The notes under the pieces are model-generated. The model was not told the DNA's origin, ran no database searches, and saw only the letters and a program-made list of their open reading frames with translations. The position numbers were made by a program, and so were the translations under genes. Shown here piece after piece: positions 24,482 through 33,677 of a DNA stretch of 60,269 bases; within the stretch, counting starts at the first letter, position 1, and each line of letters starts with the position of its first letter. The DNA is from Alkalihalobacterium sp048323755 (GTDB lineage: Bacteria > Bacillota > Bacilli > Bacillales > Bacillaceae_F), in NCBI RefSeq assembly GCF_048323755.1, contig NZ_JBLWFS010000024.1:1-60269 (forward strand), given 5' to 3'.

Positions 24482-25864
24482 ATGAGCAATCGATTTGCGG
24501 TCATTTTAGCCGCGGGACAAGGAACACGTATGAAATCAAAGCTTTATAAAGTTCTACATCCTGTTTGCGGAAAACCGATGGTACAGCATGTTGTAGACCA
24601 AGTCAAGCAACTAAACTTTTCTGATATCGTTGTCATCGTTGGCCATGGTGCTGAGCTGGTAAAAACACAATTAGGTGAAGCTGTAACCTATGCGCTTCAG
24701 GCAGAACAGTTAGGAACAGGTCACGCCGTGTTGCAAGCTGAGCAGCTATTGGCAGCAAAAGAAGGAGTGACTGTTGTTTTATGTGGTGACACGCCTCTTG
24801 TGACAGCAGAGACAATCGAAGCTTTGCTTTCATATCATGAACAAGAGAGTGCACTAGCAACTGTTTTAACAGCTCATGCAGAGGATCCTACAGGATACGG
24901 CCGGATTGTACGAAGTGAAAGTGGTCTTGTCGAACGAATTGTCGAGCACAAAGACGCTTCAGAGAGAGAAAAAACAATCCAAGAAATTAATACAGGTACG
25001 TACTGTTTCGATAACCAAGCGTTATTTAAAGCGCTTCAAAATGTAGGAAATCAAAATGTGCAAGGGGAATATTACCTTCCTGATGTGATTGAAATTCTAA
25101 AGGATGCTGGAGAAAAGGTTGCTGCCTATCAAACGCCTTCTTTCGATGAAACGTTAGGTGTAAATGACCGTGTAGCATTAGCTGAGTCAGAACGAATTAT
25201 GAAGGAACGGATTAATAAAAAGTGGATGAGAGAAGGAGTTTCTATTATTGATCCTTCAAACACTTATATTTCTGCTGATGCTAAAATTGGGCAAGATACA
25301 ATTATCTACCCAGGAACAATGATTATGGGGACGACAACCATTGGTAGTGATTGTGTGATTGGTCCGCACTCAGAAATTGTTGATAGTCAAATTGGTAACC
25401 AAACAACGATTAAACAATCTGTTGTCCATCAAAGTTCGATAGGAAATGAAGTCTCCATTGGCCCATTTGCTCATATTCGACCGTCATCTTCTATTCAAGA
25501 TGAAGTGAGAGTAGGTAACTTTGTTGAGATTAAGAAAACAACGATGGGGTTAAGAAGTAAAGCTTCCCATTTAAGCTATATAGGCGATGCTGAAATAGGC
25601 GCTGATGTAAACTTAGGTTGTGGCTCGATTACCGTAAATTATGACGGCGTAAATAAATACTTAACAAAAGTTGAAGACGGTGCATTTATTGGTTGCAATA
25701 GTAATTTAATTGCACCAGTTACGGTTGGGAAAAACGCCTACGTGGCTGCAGGTTCAACCATAACAGACGATGTACCGGGCGAAGCACTTTCTGTTGCTCG
25801 CGCAAGGCAAGTAAATAAAGAAGATTATGTTTCGAAAATTAAAGATAAAAAGAAGAACAACTAA
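24482..25864 (+). CDS. glmU: bifunctional N-acetylglucosamine-1-phosphate uridyltransferase / glucosamine-1-P acetyltransferase
   Basis: Makes UDP-GlcNAc for peptidoglycan and teichoic acids (460 aa, normal length). N-terminal pyrophosphorylase with LAAGQGTRMKS and CGDTPLV; C-terminal left-handed beta-helix acetyltransferase with hexapeptide repeats from about residue 260. ATG 24482 follows GGAGGG; the open frame from 24407 lies in the promoter. prs follows after 21 bp, a conserved operon. Confidence 0.97.
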   Translation: MSNRFAVILAAGQGTRMKSKLYKVLHPVCGKPMVQHVVDQVKQLNFSDIVVIVGHGAELVKTQLGEAVTYALQAEQLGTGHAVLQAEQLLAAKEGVTVVLCGDTPLVTAETIEALLSYHEQESALATVLTAHAEDPTGYGRIVRSESGLVERIVEHKDASEREKTIQEINTGTYCFDNQALFKALQNVGNQNVQGEYYLPDVIEILKDAGEKVAAYQTPSFDETLGVNDRVALAESERIMKERINKKWMREGVSIIDPSNTYISADAKIGQDTIIYPGTMIMGTTTIGSDCVIGPHSEIVDSQIGNQTTIKQSVVHQSSIGNEVSIGPFAHIRPSSSIQDEVRVGNFVEIKKTTMGLRSKASHLSYIGDAEIGADVNLGCGSITVNYDGVNKYLTKVEDGAFIGCNSNLIAPVTVGKNAYVAAGSTITDDVPGEALSVARARQVNKEDYVSKIKDKKKNN

Positions 25865-25885
25865 CTGGTTGGAGGTAAAACAACA

Positions 25886-26836
25886 ATGCCCAAATATGGT
25901 GATCCAAGTTTAAAGGTATTTACATTAAATGCAAACCCAGAATTAGCTCATGAAATTGTCGAGCATATCGGTATTCCGATGGGAAAAAGTTCTGTCACAA
26001 GATTTAGTGATGGTGAGGTACAAATTAATATTGAAGAAAGCATCCGAGGTGGAGACGTTTTCCTAATTCAATCCACAAGTGCTCCAGCTAACGAGCATAT
26101 AATGGAACTTCTCATCATGATTGATGCTTGTAAACGCGCATCAGCAAAATCTATTAATGTGGTATTACCATATTACGGTTATGCTCGTCAAGATCGTAAG
26201 GCCCGTTCTCGTGAGCCGATTACGGCGAAACTTGTAGCTAACCTTTTAGAAACTGCCGGAGCTTCTAGAGTATTAACACTTGATTTACACGCAACACAAA
26301 TTCAAGGATTCTTTGATATTCCTGTTGATCAGTTAATGGGTGTGCCGATCTTAGCTGACTATTTTAAAGGTAAAGAATTAGAAGATGTTGTTGTTGTATC
26401 TCCAGACCATGGTGGTGTTATTCGTGCACGTAAACTTGCTGACCGCTTAAAAGCACCAATTGCTATCATTGATAAGCGTAGACCGAAGCCAAATGTTGCA
26501 GAAGTAATGAATATTGTTGGTAATATTGAAGGAAAAACAGCAATTATTATTGACGACATTATTGATACGGCAGGAACGATTACATTAGCAGCAAATGCTC
26601 TTATAGAACACGGAGCTAAAAATGTTTATGCATGCTGTACTCACCCTGTACTTTCAGGTCCAGCAATTGAACGCATTCAAAACTCAAAAATTTGTGAACT
26701 TGTTGTAACGAACACGATTCCTTTAGGGGAAGAAAAGAAAATTGAAAAAGTTACTGAGTTGTCTGTTGCCCCATTAATGGCAGATGCAATTATTCGAGTT
26801 CATGAAAATAAATCAGTTAGTACATTATTTGATTAA
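25886..26836 (+). CDS. prs: ribose-phosphate pyrophosphokinase
   Basis: Makes PRPP from ribose-5-phosphate and ATP (316 aa) for nucleotide, His and Trp synthesis. Seen: YARQDRKARSREPITAK (flexible/ATP loop), DLHATQIQGFFDIPVDQL and the PRPP loop IIIDDIIDTAGTI. Shine-Dalgarno GGAGG at 25870. PRPP is the effector sensed by PurR upstream. Confidence 0.97.
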   Translation: MPKYGDPSLKVFTLNANPELAHEIVEHIGIPMGKSSVTRFSDGEVQINIEESIRGGDVFLIQSTSAPANEHIMELLIMIDACKRASAKSINVVLPYYGYARQDRKARSREPITAKLVANLLETAGASRVLTLDLHATQIQGFFDIPVDQLMGVPILADYFKGKELEDVVVVSPDHGGVIRARKLADRLKAPIAIIDKRRPKPNVAEVMNIVGNIEGKTAIIIDDIIDTAGTITLAANALIEHGAKNVYACCTHPVLSGPAIERIQNSKICELVVTNTIPLGEEKKIEKVTELSVAPLMADAIIRVHENKSVSTLFD

Positions 26837-26871
26837 AAAATGTAAGGTTGCTTAGTTTATTCACTTTATTT

Positions 26872-26896
26872 GTTTGAATTACTATAAATAGGGAAA
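26872..26896 (+). promoter_or_regulatory. sigma-B promoter candidate of ctc
   Basis: GTTTGA (26872-26877), 13 nt, GGGAAA (26891-26896), close to the general-stress consensus GTTTAA-N12-15-GGGWAW. ctc is the classic sigma-B gene of B. subtilis. Confidence 0.6.
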
Positions 26897-26938
26897 ACCT
26901 TATATAGAGTAACGAAAAACAAGTTAGAGGTGATTCGA

Positions 26939-27580
26939 ATGGCAGTAGCACTTCAAGCAACAACACGTCCAGACTTGAAAAATTCAACAACGAGAAAATT
27001 TAGGGAAAACGGCCAAGTGCCATGTATATTATATGGGAAAAAGGTTGAGAGTCAACCAATAGCCGTCGACCAAATTAACTTTGTGAAGTTAGTTAGAGAT
27101 GAAGGACGAAATTCTATTATTTCACTTGATGTAAATGGGAAAAAGCATGAAGTAATGGTGTATGATATGCAGGTCGATCCATTAAAAAATGAACTTGTTC
27201 ACATTGATTTCTGTGCAGTTGATATGAGTTCTGAAGTCGATACAGAAGTAAAAGTTCATCTTGTAGGGGAAGCAGCAGGTGTAGGTGAAGGTGGAATGGT
27301 ATCCCATTTAGTTCACCAACTATCTATTCGTGCATTACCTTCAGAAATTCCATCAGAAATTACAGTGGATATATCGACCTTGAATATTGGTGACTCTATT
27401 CAAGTGAAAGATATTATCGGTCAACAGTCAGTAGAAATTACGAATGACCCTGAAGAAACGATTGTCACCGTTCTTGTACAACCAGCAGAACAGGAGCCAG
27501 GGCAAGTTGAGGAAGAAGGCGAACCTGAAGCTGTACAAGGCGATGGAGAACCACAAGCAGAGGGAAATGAAGAGCAGTAA
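26939..27580 (+). CDS. ctc: general stress protein Ctc / ribosomal protein L25
   Basis: 213-aa long-form L25 that binds 5S rRNA, induced by stress in B. subtilis. N-terminal L25 domain (to about residue 95), TL5 C-terminal domain, then an acidic tail (EPGQVEEEGEPEAVQG) ending EGNEEQ. ATG 26939 lies 6 nt after AGAGGTG; the GTG at 26930 is part of that site. Confidence 0.94.
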   Translation: MAVALQATTRPDLKNSTTRKFRENGQVPCILYGKKVESQPIAVDQINFVKLVRDEGRNSIISLDVNGKKHEVMVYDMQVDPLKNELVHIDFCAVDMSSEVDTEVKVHLVGEAAGVGEGGMVSHLVHQLSIRALPSEIPSEITVDISTLNIGDSIQVKDIIGQQSVEITNDPEETIVTVLVQPAEQEPGQVEEEGEPEAVQGDGEPQAEGNEEQ

Positions 27581-27586
27581 GAAGTT

Positions 27587-27622
27587 AAAAGGTATAGCCT
27601 ACTTAAAGGTTATACCTTTTTC
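27587..27622 (+). terminator. terminator after ctc
   Basis: AAAAGGTATA / TATACCTTTT stem, loop of 14 nt, ending in a T run. Confidence 0.85.
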
Positions 27623-27681
27623 TAGAGGATAAGAAAGTATCATACTTTTTAGCAGATTATAGAGGTTGAGGAGTTGGAGAA

Positions 27682-28239
27682 ATGAAGCTAATTGTCGGAC
27701 TAGGTAATCCAGGGGCAAAATATGAAAATACGAGACACAATGCTGGATTTATGGTGATTGATGAATGTGCCGATGCGATGGGAATTGAACTAAATGAAAC
27801 AAAGTTCAAAGGTGTTTATGGGTCAGCGGTTATAGATGGAGAGAAAGTTTTTCTCTTAAAGCCACTTACATATATGAATTTATCAGGAGAAAGTGTTCGT
27901 CCGTTTATGGATTATTTTAAAATTGATCTTGAAGATGTCCTTATTATATTTGATGATATGGATCTTCCAGTTGGACAAATCCGACTGAGGCAAAAAGGTG
28001 GCCACGGGGGTCATAATGGGATAAAATCATTAAATGCACATTTAGGGACAAGCGAATTTAAGCGTATTCGAATGGGTGTTGAGCGCCCTGAACCAGGAGT
28101 AAGTGTGGTTAATCATGTACTTGGGACTTTTCGAGCGGAAGAGCAGGATGCGCTTAATCAAGCAATAAAAAAAGCGACAGAAGCTTGTCGATATTGGTTA
28201 AAGAATGAATTTCCAAATGTCATGAATCAGTATAATTAG
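27682..28239 (+). CDS. pth: peptidyl-tRNA hydrolase
   Basis: Releases peptides from dropped-off peptidyl-tRNA (185 aa; spoVC in B. subtilis). Catalytic H19 in NTRHNAGF, N9 in GLGNPG and the Asp in IIFDDMDLP are present. Shine-Dalgarno GAGGTTGAGGAG. It precedes fin, as usual. Confidence 0.97.
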   Translation: MKLIVGLGNPGAKYENTRHNAGFMVIDECADAMGIELNETKFKGVYGSAVIDGEKVFLLKPLTYMNLSGESVRPFMDYFKIDLEDVLIIFDDMDLPVGQIRLRQKGGHGGHNGIKSLNAHLGTSEFKRIRMGVERPEPGVSVVNHVLGTFRAEEQDALNQAIKKATEACRYWLKNEFPNVMNQYN

Positions 28240-28256
28240 ATCTATTAATAAGTGCT

Positions 28257-28285
28257 GAATAGATTGCCTTAATGTGGGGAGACTA
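28257..28285 (+). promoter_or_regulatory. sigma-F promoter candidate of fin
   Basis: -10 GGGGAGACTA (28276-28285) fits GGNRANANTD fully; a weak -35 GAATA (28257-28261) lies 14 nt upstream, slightly short. fin is sigma-F-dependent in B. subtilis. Confidence 0.45.
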
Positions 28286-28320
28286 GCAATAAGACTGTCA
28301 CTCGTCAAGGAGGAAAATCT

Positions 28321-28551
28321 ATGGCTATTCATTACCAGTGTCGACATTGTCAATTAGACTTAGGTAAAATAGAGGAACAAATGCTTACATCAACACAACT
28401 AGGATTTGATCACTTAAATGATATGGAACGAAAAGAGATGCTCCATTATGATGGTAATGGAAACATTCATGTAAAAGTCATCTGTGAAGATTGTCAAGAA
28501 GCTTTAAATAGAAATCCAGATCTCCACCAACTTGAATCTTTTATTCAATAA
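28321..28551 (+). CDS. fin: anti-sigma-F factor Fin (YabK)
   Basis: 76-aa forespore protein that inhibits sigma-F and helps switch to sigma-G. Zinc-type Cys pairs: YQCRHCQ (residues 4-10) and ICEDCQE (near 59-65). ATG 28321 has AAGGAGG upstream. With csfB at 1140 the window holds two anti-sigma factors of the forespore programme. Confidence 0.93.
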   Translation: MAIHYQCRHCQLDLGKIEEQMLTSTQLGFDHLNDMERKEMLHYDGNGNIHVKVICEDCQEALNRNPDLHQLESFIQ

Positions 28552-28609
28552 GCGTTGCTCTAACACAGCTATTTCATACATGAAGGTGACATCAAAACAA
28601 TGTTTTACA

Positions 28610-28638
28610 GCTTTGGTTGAAAAGCCAAAGCATTTTTC
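28610..28638 (+). terminator. terminator after fin
   Basis: GCTTTGG / CCAAAGC stem, followed by ATTTTTCT. Confidence 0.78.
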
Positions 28639-28683
28639 TATTGTAGAATTCCTCGACTAGAAAAAGAAAACATGAAATAAAAA

Positions 28684-28813
28684 GGCTCTTTTCTAAAAGA
28701 ATGTTGCTTTTAGCTATTGGACCGTAACCAAGCAAAGGCTTGGTTTTTCACGCTAAGCGTGAAGCTTTTGAATATAAATCAGTTCAATAGCAACAAAGTT
28801 TACGAAAACAGTC
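28684..28813 (+). mobile_element. MITE-like element, copy A (130 bp)
   Basis: Imperfect terminal inverted repeats: left GGCTCTTTTC...TGTTGCTTTT, right (read inward) GACTGTTTTC...TGTTGCTATT. Flanked by the perfect 8-bp direct repeat AATAAAAA (28676-28683 and 28814-28821). Internal hairpins CCAAGC / GCTTGG and TTCACGCT / AGCGTGAA. No ORF. The second copy is at 33316-33500. Confidence 0.72.
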
Positions 28814-28930
28814 AATAAAAAAAGGGAAATACGATTACTACATAGAAAATACAAAAGAACTGTAGAATAGGTACAACCATAACATTAGTATGTTAATAAT
28901 AGATGGTCGGAAGTAATAGGGGGAACATCC

Positions 28931-31900
28931 ATGTTTGGCTTACAACAATATATATTAGAAAGTGACGAGATAAAAGCAGTTTCAACCAGTGTTGAGGCGG
29001 GGCTTTCAGAGCAATTAATTACAGGGCTGACAGGTTCAGCACGAACCCTGTTTTTATCAGCCCTTTATCAAGATATTAAAAGTCCTCAACTCGTTATCAC
29101 TCATAACCTATTTCAAGCTCAAAAGTTATATGAAGATCTTTCCACACTTGTTGATAGCAGCAAAGTGTTTCTTTATCCTGTCAATGAGTTGATTTCATCT
29201 GAAATAGCGATAGCCAGTCCAGAAATGAGGGCTCAACGTATTGAAGTGTTAAATCAGCTTGTAAATGGGTTTGATGGGATCGTTATTGTACCAATGGCAG
29301 GTTTTAGAAGGTTATTACCTCCTGCCCAGTTATGGAGAGAAAGTCAATGTCAGTTAAAAGTCGGTAGAGATATCGATTTAGAGAAATTGCTGTATAAATT
29401 AATAAAGATTGGCTACGTCCGAACAGACATGGTTGCTTCGCCAGGGGAATTTTCTATTCGTGGAGGAATAGTAGATATTTATCCCCTCACTGAAGAGCAG
29501 CCTATTCGCGTTGAGTTTTTTGATACTGAAATAGACTCACTTCGCTATTTTAGTGTCGAAGACCAACGCTCCCAAGGAAAGTTGGACGAGATTGTAATTG
29601 GCCCGGCGAACGAGCTCATTTTAGATGAAGAGCATTATGTTAAGGGTGCAGAGCGCCTTGAGGAAGGGTTGTCACAGACGTTAAAGAAAATAAAAAATAA
29701 AACTGTGAAAGAAAAAATCACTCAACATGTATCGTACGAAGTGAGTCAATTAAGGCAAAAGATTGCTTTTCAAGGTATGAACAAATACGTGTCCATGTAT
29801 TACGAAGAAAAATCGACAATTCTTGATTATGCTAATCAAAATAGCGTTATGATTATCGATGAAATCAGTCGTGTACAGGAGATGGCGACGAATTTAGAAA
29901 AAGAGGAAGCGGAATGGTTAACCGCTCTGTTAGAACAAGGAGAAGTCATCTCAGATTTAGAGATGTCTAGATCGTTTGAAGAATTGTTAAACACAGGTAG
30001 GTATCCAATTATTTATTTATCACTATTTTTAAAGCATGTACCTTCCACTAATCCAAAAAATATCGTCAATATTAACTGTAAGGCCATGCAAAACTTTCAT
30101 GGGCAATTACATTTACTCAAAACGGAAACCGACCGCTGGTTTAAATCGAAGTGGACTGTCCTTTTTCTAGCAGCGAATAAAGACCGGGCTAAAAGGCTTC
30201 AACACGTTCTTGATGATTATAAAATAGAAGCAGAATTAATAGAAGAGAAGAGTCCGCTTTTACAAGGTAGAGCGCAAATCTTTACAGGGACTTTAAATAG
30301 TGGGTTTGAGCTTCCACTTCAAAAGCTCGTAGTGATCACTGAAGAAGAAGTTTTTACGAAGAAAATAAAACGTACGCAAAGAAAACAGAAAATTTCTAAT
30401 GCAGAACGAATTAAAAGTTACTCCGAGTTGCAAGTGGGTGACCTTGTCGTTCATTCGAATCATGGAATTGGAAAGTACTTAGGTATTGAAACACTTGAAA
30501 TTAACGGAACACATAAAGATTACTTGAATTTGAGATATGCAGGTAATGACAAGCTTTATGTTCCGGTTGAACAAATTGATCAAGTTCAGAAGTATGTAGG
30601 TAGTGAAGAAAAAGAACCAAAGATCTACGCTTTAGGTGGAAGTGATTGGAAAAAGGTAAAACGTAAAGTTCAATCTTCTGTCGAGGATATTGCCGATGAT
30701 CTTATTAAACTTTATGCCGAACGAGAAGCAAGTGTCGGACATCCATTTTCAAAAGATAGCCTAGAACAACAAGAATTTGAAAACTCATTCCCATATCAAG
30801 AAACAGAAGATCAGCTTCGTGCCATTGAAGAGATTAAAGAAGATATGGAAAGACAAAGACCGATGGACCGTCTTCTCTGTGGCGATGTCGGTTACGGAAA
30901 AACTGAGGTGGCTATTCGGGCTGCATTCAAGGCGATTATGGATGGAAAGCAAGTTGCTGTACTTGTACCGACAACCATTCTTGCTCAACAACACTATGAG
31001 ACGATCAAAGAGCGCTTCTCAGAGTTTCCAATTGGAATTGGCGTTTTAAGTCGCTTCCGTTCCCGAAAAGAGCAAAATGAAACGATAAAAGGTTTGAAGG
31101 CTGGTACAGTTGATATTGTCGTTGGTACTCATCGATTATTATCAAAAGATGTGGTGTACAAAGATTTAGGATTACTCATTGTCGATGAAGAACAGCGTTT
31201 TGGCGTTACACATAAGGAAAAGATAAAACAATTAAAGTCAAACGTCGACGTTTTAACGTTAACAGCAACGCCAATTCCAAGAACACTTCATATGTCGATG
31301 TTAGGTGTACGTGATCTATCTGTCATTGAAACACCGCCAGAAAACCGTTTTCCAGTGCAAACGTATGTTGTAGAATATAATGCTTCGCTTGTAAAAGAAG
31401 CGATTGAACGAGAGTTGACGAGAGGTGGTCAAGTATACTTCTTGTACAACCGTGTAGAAAGTATTACGAAAATGGCAGACCAAATTTCTATGCTTGTTCC
31501 GGATGCCAGGGTTTCATTCGCACATGGTCAAATGAACGAGCGTGAACTAGAGTCGATTATGATTGACTTCCTTGAAGGAAACAGTGATGTGTTAGTTACG
31601 ACTACTATCATTGAAACAGGTGTAGATATTCCAAATGTTAATACGTTGATCATCTATGATGCAGATAAGATGGGCTTATCACAGCTTTATCAAATACGAG
31701 GGCGGGTAGGCCGATCGAATCGAGTAGCGTATGCTTACTTTACGTATCAGCGGGATAAAGTACTTACAGAAGTCGCCGAAAAACGTTTACAGGCTATTAA
31801 AGAGTTTACCGAGCTTGGTTCTGGGTTTAAAATTGCAATGCGTGATTTATCGATCCGTGGAGCTGGGAATTTATTAGGGGCTCAGCAACATGGATTTATC

Positions 31901-32452
31901 GAGTCTGTAGGATTCGATCTTTATTCACAAATGCTCAAAGAAGCGATTGAGGAGCGAAAAGGAGACAAACCGAAAGAACCTCCATTTTCAGTTGAAATCA
32001 ATATGTTAGTCGACGCATATATTCCGGAAACCTATATCCAAGATGCTAAGCAGAAAATCGAAATGTATAAAAAATTCCGTGCCGTTGAAAATATGGAAGA
32101 CCTGTCAGATTTAAAAGATGAGCTCATCGACCGTTTTGGGGATTATCCTGAAGAAGTTGCTGATTTATTAAGTATTGCGAAAATCAAGCTCTACGCGAAA
32201 GAAGAAAAAGTAAGTGAAATTACACAAACAAAAGATAACTGCACAATAATGTTGACGGAAGAGAAAAGTAAGCGAATGGATGGGGCTAAGTTGTTTGAGT
32301 TAGTCAATCAACTTGGGCGAGCCGTTACTTTAGGAACTTCTGGCGAAAAAATTAAAGTTGTGATTAAGACAAAAGGGATGACTAGTAAAGATTTACTTTC
32401 GATATGCGAAAGATTTTTAAGCGAACTCAACCTTGTTAAAAAGCAAATGTAA
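28931..32452 (+). CDS. mfd: transcription-repair coupling factor Mfd
   Basis: 1173-aa ATP-dependent translocase that removes stalled RNA polymerase and recruits UvrA. Domains in order: UvrB-like module (about residues 1-330), RNA polymerase interaction domain (about 490-570, with GDLVVHSNHGIGKYLG), helicase domain with Walker A GDVGYGKTEVA, DEEQ box, TATPIPRTL, GRVGRS, and the C-terminal TRCF domain. Start ATG 28931 behind AGGGGGAAC. The 380-bp gap before it holds the fin terminator and a MITE. Confidence 0.97.
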   Translation: MFGLQQYILESDEIKAVSTSVEAGLSEQLITGLTGSARTLFLSALYQDIKSPQLVITHNLFQAQKLYEDLSTLVDSSKVFLYPVNELISSEIAIASPEMRAQRIEVLNQLVNGFDGIVIVPMAGFRRLLPPAQLWRESQCQLKVGRDIDLEKLLYKLIKIGYVRTDMVASPGEFSIRGGIVDIYPLTEEQPIRVEFFDTEIDSLRYFSVEDQRSQGKLDEIVIGPANELILDEEHYVKGAERLEEGLSQTLKKIKNKTVKEKITQHVSYEVSQLRQKIAFQGMNKYVSMYYEEKSTILDYANQNSVMIIDEISRVQEMATNLEKEEAEWLTALLEQGEVISDLEMSRSFEELLNTGRYPIIYLSLFLKHVPSTNPKNIVNINCKAMQNFHGQLHLLKTETDRWFKSKWTVLFLAANKDRAKRLQHVLDDYKIEAELIEEKSPLLQGRAQIFTGTLNSGFELPLQKLVVITEEEVFTKKIKRTQRKQKISNAERIKSYSELQVGDLVVHSNHGIGKYLGIETLEINGTHKDYLNLRYAGNDKLYVPVEQIDQVQKYVGSEEKEPKIYALGGSDWKKVKRKVQSSVEDIADDLIKLYAEREASVGHPFSKDSLEQQEFENSFPYQETEDQLRAIEEIKEDMERQRPMDRLLCGDVGYGKTEVAIRAAFKAIMDGKQVAVLVPTTILAQQHYETIKERFSEFPIGIGVLSRFRSRKEQNETIKGLKAGTVDIVVGTHRLLSKDVVYKDLGLLIVDEEQRFGVTHKEKIKQLKSNVDVLTLTATPIPRTLHMSMLGVRDLSVIETPPENRFPVQTYVVEYNASLVKEAIERELTRGGQVYFLYNRVESITKMADQISMLVPDARVSFAHGQMNERELESIMIDFLEGNSDVLVTTTIIETGVDIPNVNTLIIYDADKMGLSQLYQIRGRVGRSNRVAYAYFTYQRDKVLTEVAEKRLQAIKEFTELGSGFKIAMRDLSIRGAGNLLGAQQHGFIESVGFDLYSQMLKEAIEERKGDKPKEPPFSVEINMLVDAYIPETYIQDAKQKIEMYKKFRAVENMEDLSDLKDELIDRFGDYPEEVADLLSIAKIKLYAKEEKVSEITQTKDNCTIMLTEEKSKRMDGAKLFELVNQLGRAVTLGTSGEKIKVVIKTKGMTSKDLLSICERFLSELNLVKKQM

Positions 32453-32664
32453 CGTGTATTTCTAATTTTTCTCAAAAATTGGAAATGTCAACTTGACAAG
32501 AAATATGAAAAATTGGTGAATAGTTCTTTTCCAAGCAATAAATAATATAGACAAGACGAATTCAACATTTGTGGATGGTTTTTCAAAGGTTAAAAAAACT
32601 AAATGAGGTTTTTTAACAACCATTTCCTATGCTACTACATCATTAGAAAGTGAGGCATCTAGGT

Positions 32665-33204
32665 ATGAAAGCTACTGGAATTGTTCGTCGCATTGATGAT
32701 CTAGGTCGTGTTGTCATCCCCAAGGAAATTCGACGTACGTTAAGAATTCGAGAAGGGGATCCGTTGGAAATCTTCGTTGATCGAGACGGTGAGGTTATAT
32801 TAAAGAAATATTCTCCTATTTCAGAGTTAGGTGATTTTGCAAAGGAGTATGCTGAGGCTCTTTATGATAGCTTAAGTCATACTGTACTTATCGCGGACCG
32901 TGATACATACATTGCTGTATCTGGAGGTTCAAAGAAAGAGTATTACAGTAAAAGCATTGGTGAAATTGTAGAAGCTACGATGGATGAAAGAAAATCTAGA
33001 GTAGAGTCTTCAGCAGGAGAGTTCAATATTGTAGGTGACAATAAAGAAGATGTAAAAGGTTTAGTTGTTGCACCTATTATTGCTAATGGCGATCCAATTG
33101 GAGCAGTGGTTATGTTAAACAAAGAAGAGAGTTTTTCAGGTGAGGTTGAGCAGAAGTTAGCGGAAACCGCGGCCGGATTTTTAGCTAGACAAATGGAACA
33201 ATAA
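32665..33204 (+). CDS. spoVT: stage V sporulation regulator SpoVT
   Basis: 179-aa forespore regulator of sigma-G genes. N-terminal AbrB-type swapped-hairpin domain (MKATGIVRRIDDLGRVVIP), C-terminal GAF-like domain (AVSGGSKKEYYSKSIGE ... GAVVMLNK). ATG 32665 gives the family start; the frame opens at 32650. A paralogue of abrB at 8461 in its DNA-binding part. Confidence 0.96.
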   Translation: MKATGIVRRIDDLGRVVIPKEIRRTLRIREGDPLEIFVDRDGEVILKKYSPISELGDFAKEYAEALYDSLSHTVLIADRDTYIAVSGGSKKEYYSKSIGEIVEATMDERKSRVESSAGEFNIVGDNKEDVKGLVVAPIIANGDPIGAVVMLNKEESFSGEVEQKLAETAAGFLARQMEQ

Positions 33205-33282
33205 AAGACATAACTCTGACAGGAAGCTTACGCAATGTAAGTAATTGAAATGAAATTATTTAATATCGTAAGCTTAAAAGGA

Positions 33283-33310
33283 AGGGGGGATAATTTCCCT
33301 CCTCTTTTTT
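33283..33310 (+). terminator. terminator after spoVT
   Basis: AGGGGGGA (33283-33290) pairs with TCCCTCCT (33296-33303), then CTTTTTT. An upstream GCTTACG / CGTAAGC pair lies before it. Confidence 0.75.
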
Positions 33311-33315
33311 ATTTT

Positions 33316-33500
33316 GGCTGTTTCGTAAACTTTGTTGCTTTTGGACCGTTTTTTTGAAAATAAAATAGCCTTTTCAAGACAAATTCATTTGTCTGAACGG
33401 CTATTTTATTTTCAAAAGCTTCACGCATAGCGTGAAGAGCCAAGCATTCGCTTGGCTTACGGTTAAAAAGCAAGGAGCAACAATCTTTGTGAAAAGAGCC
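33316..33500 (-). mobile_element. MITE-like element, copy B (185 bp)
   Basis: Reverse-oriented relative of copy A. Ends read inward: GGCTGTTTCGTAAACTTTG and GGCTCTTTTCACAAAGATTG. Flanked by the perfect 8-bp direct repeat TTTATTTT (33308-33315 and 33501-33508). It shares the CCAAGC and TTCACGC hairpins and has an extra internal palindrome (GAAAATAAAATAGCC and its inverse) that copy A lacks. No ORF. Confidence 0.72.
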
Positions 33501-33677
33501 TTTATTTTAGAGAACGCTGAATTTTTAATATGCTTATTAATTTTGAAAAGAATGACGAAACTTTATGTGCTAATTTAATTTTGGGCTGTGATATAATAGC
33601 GATTAGTTTTATCCTGTTTGACCCGCATCGCGTGTGGGCCTCAAGTAAGCACTCAAGATGGGGGAGGAGAATGGTTT

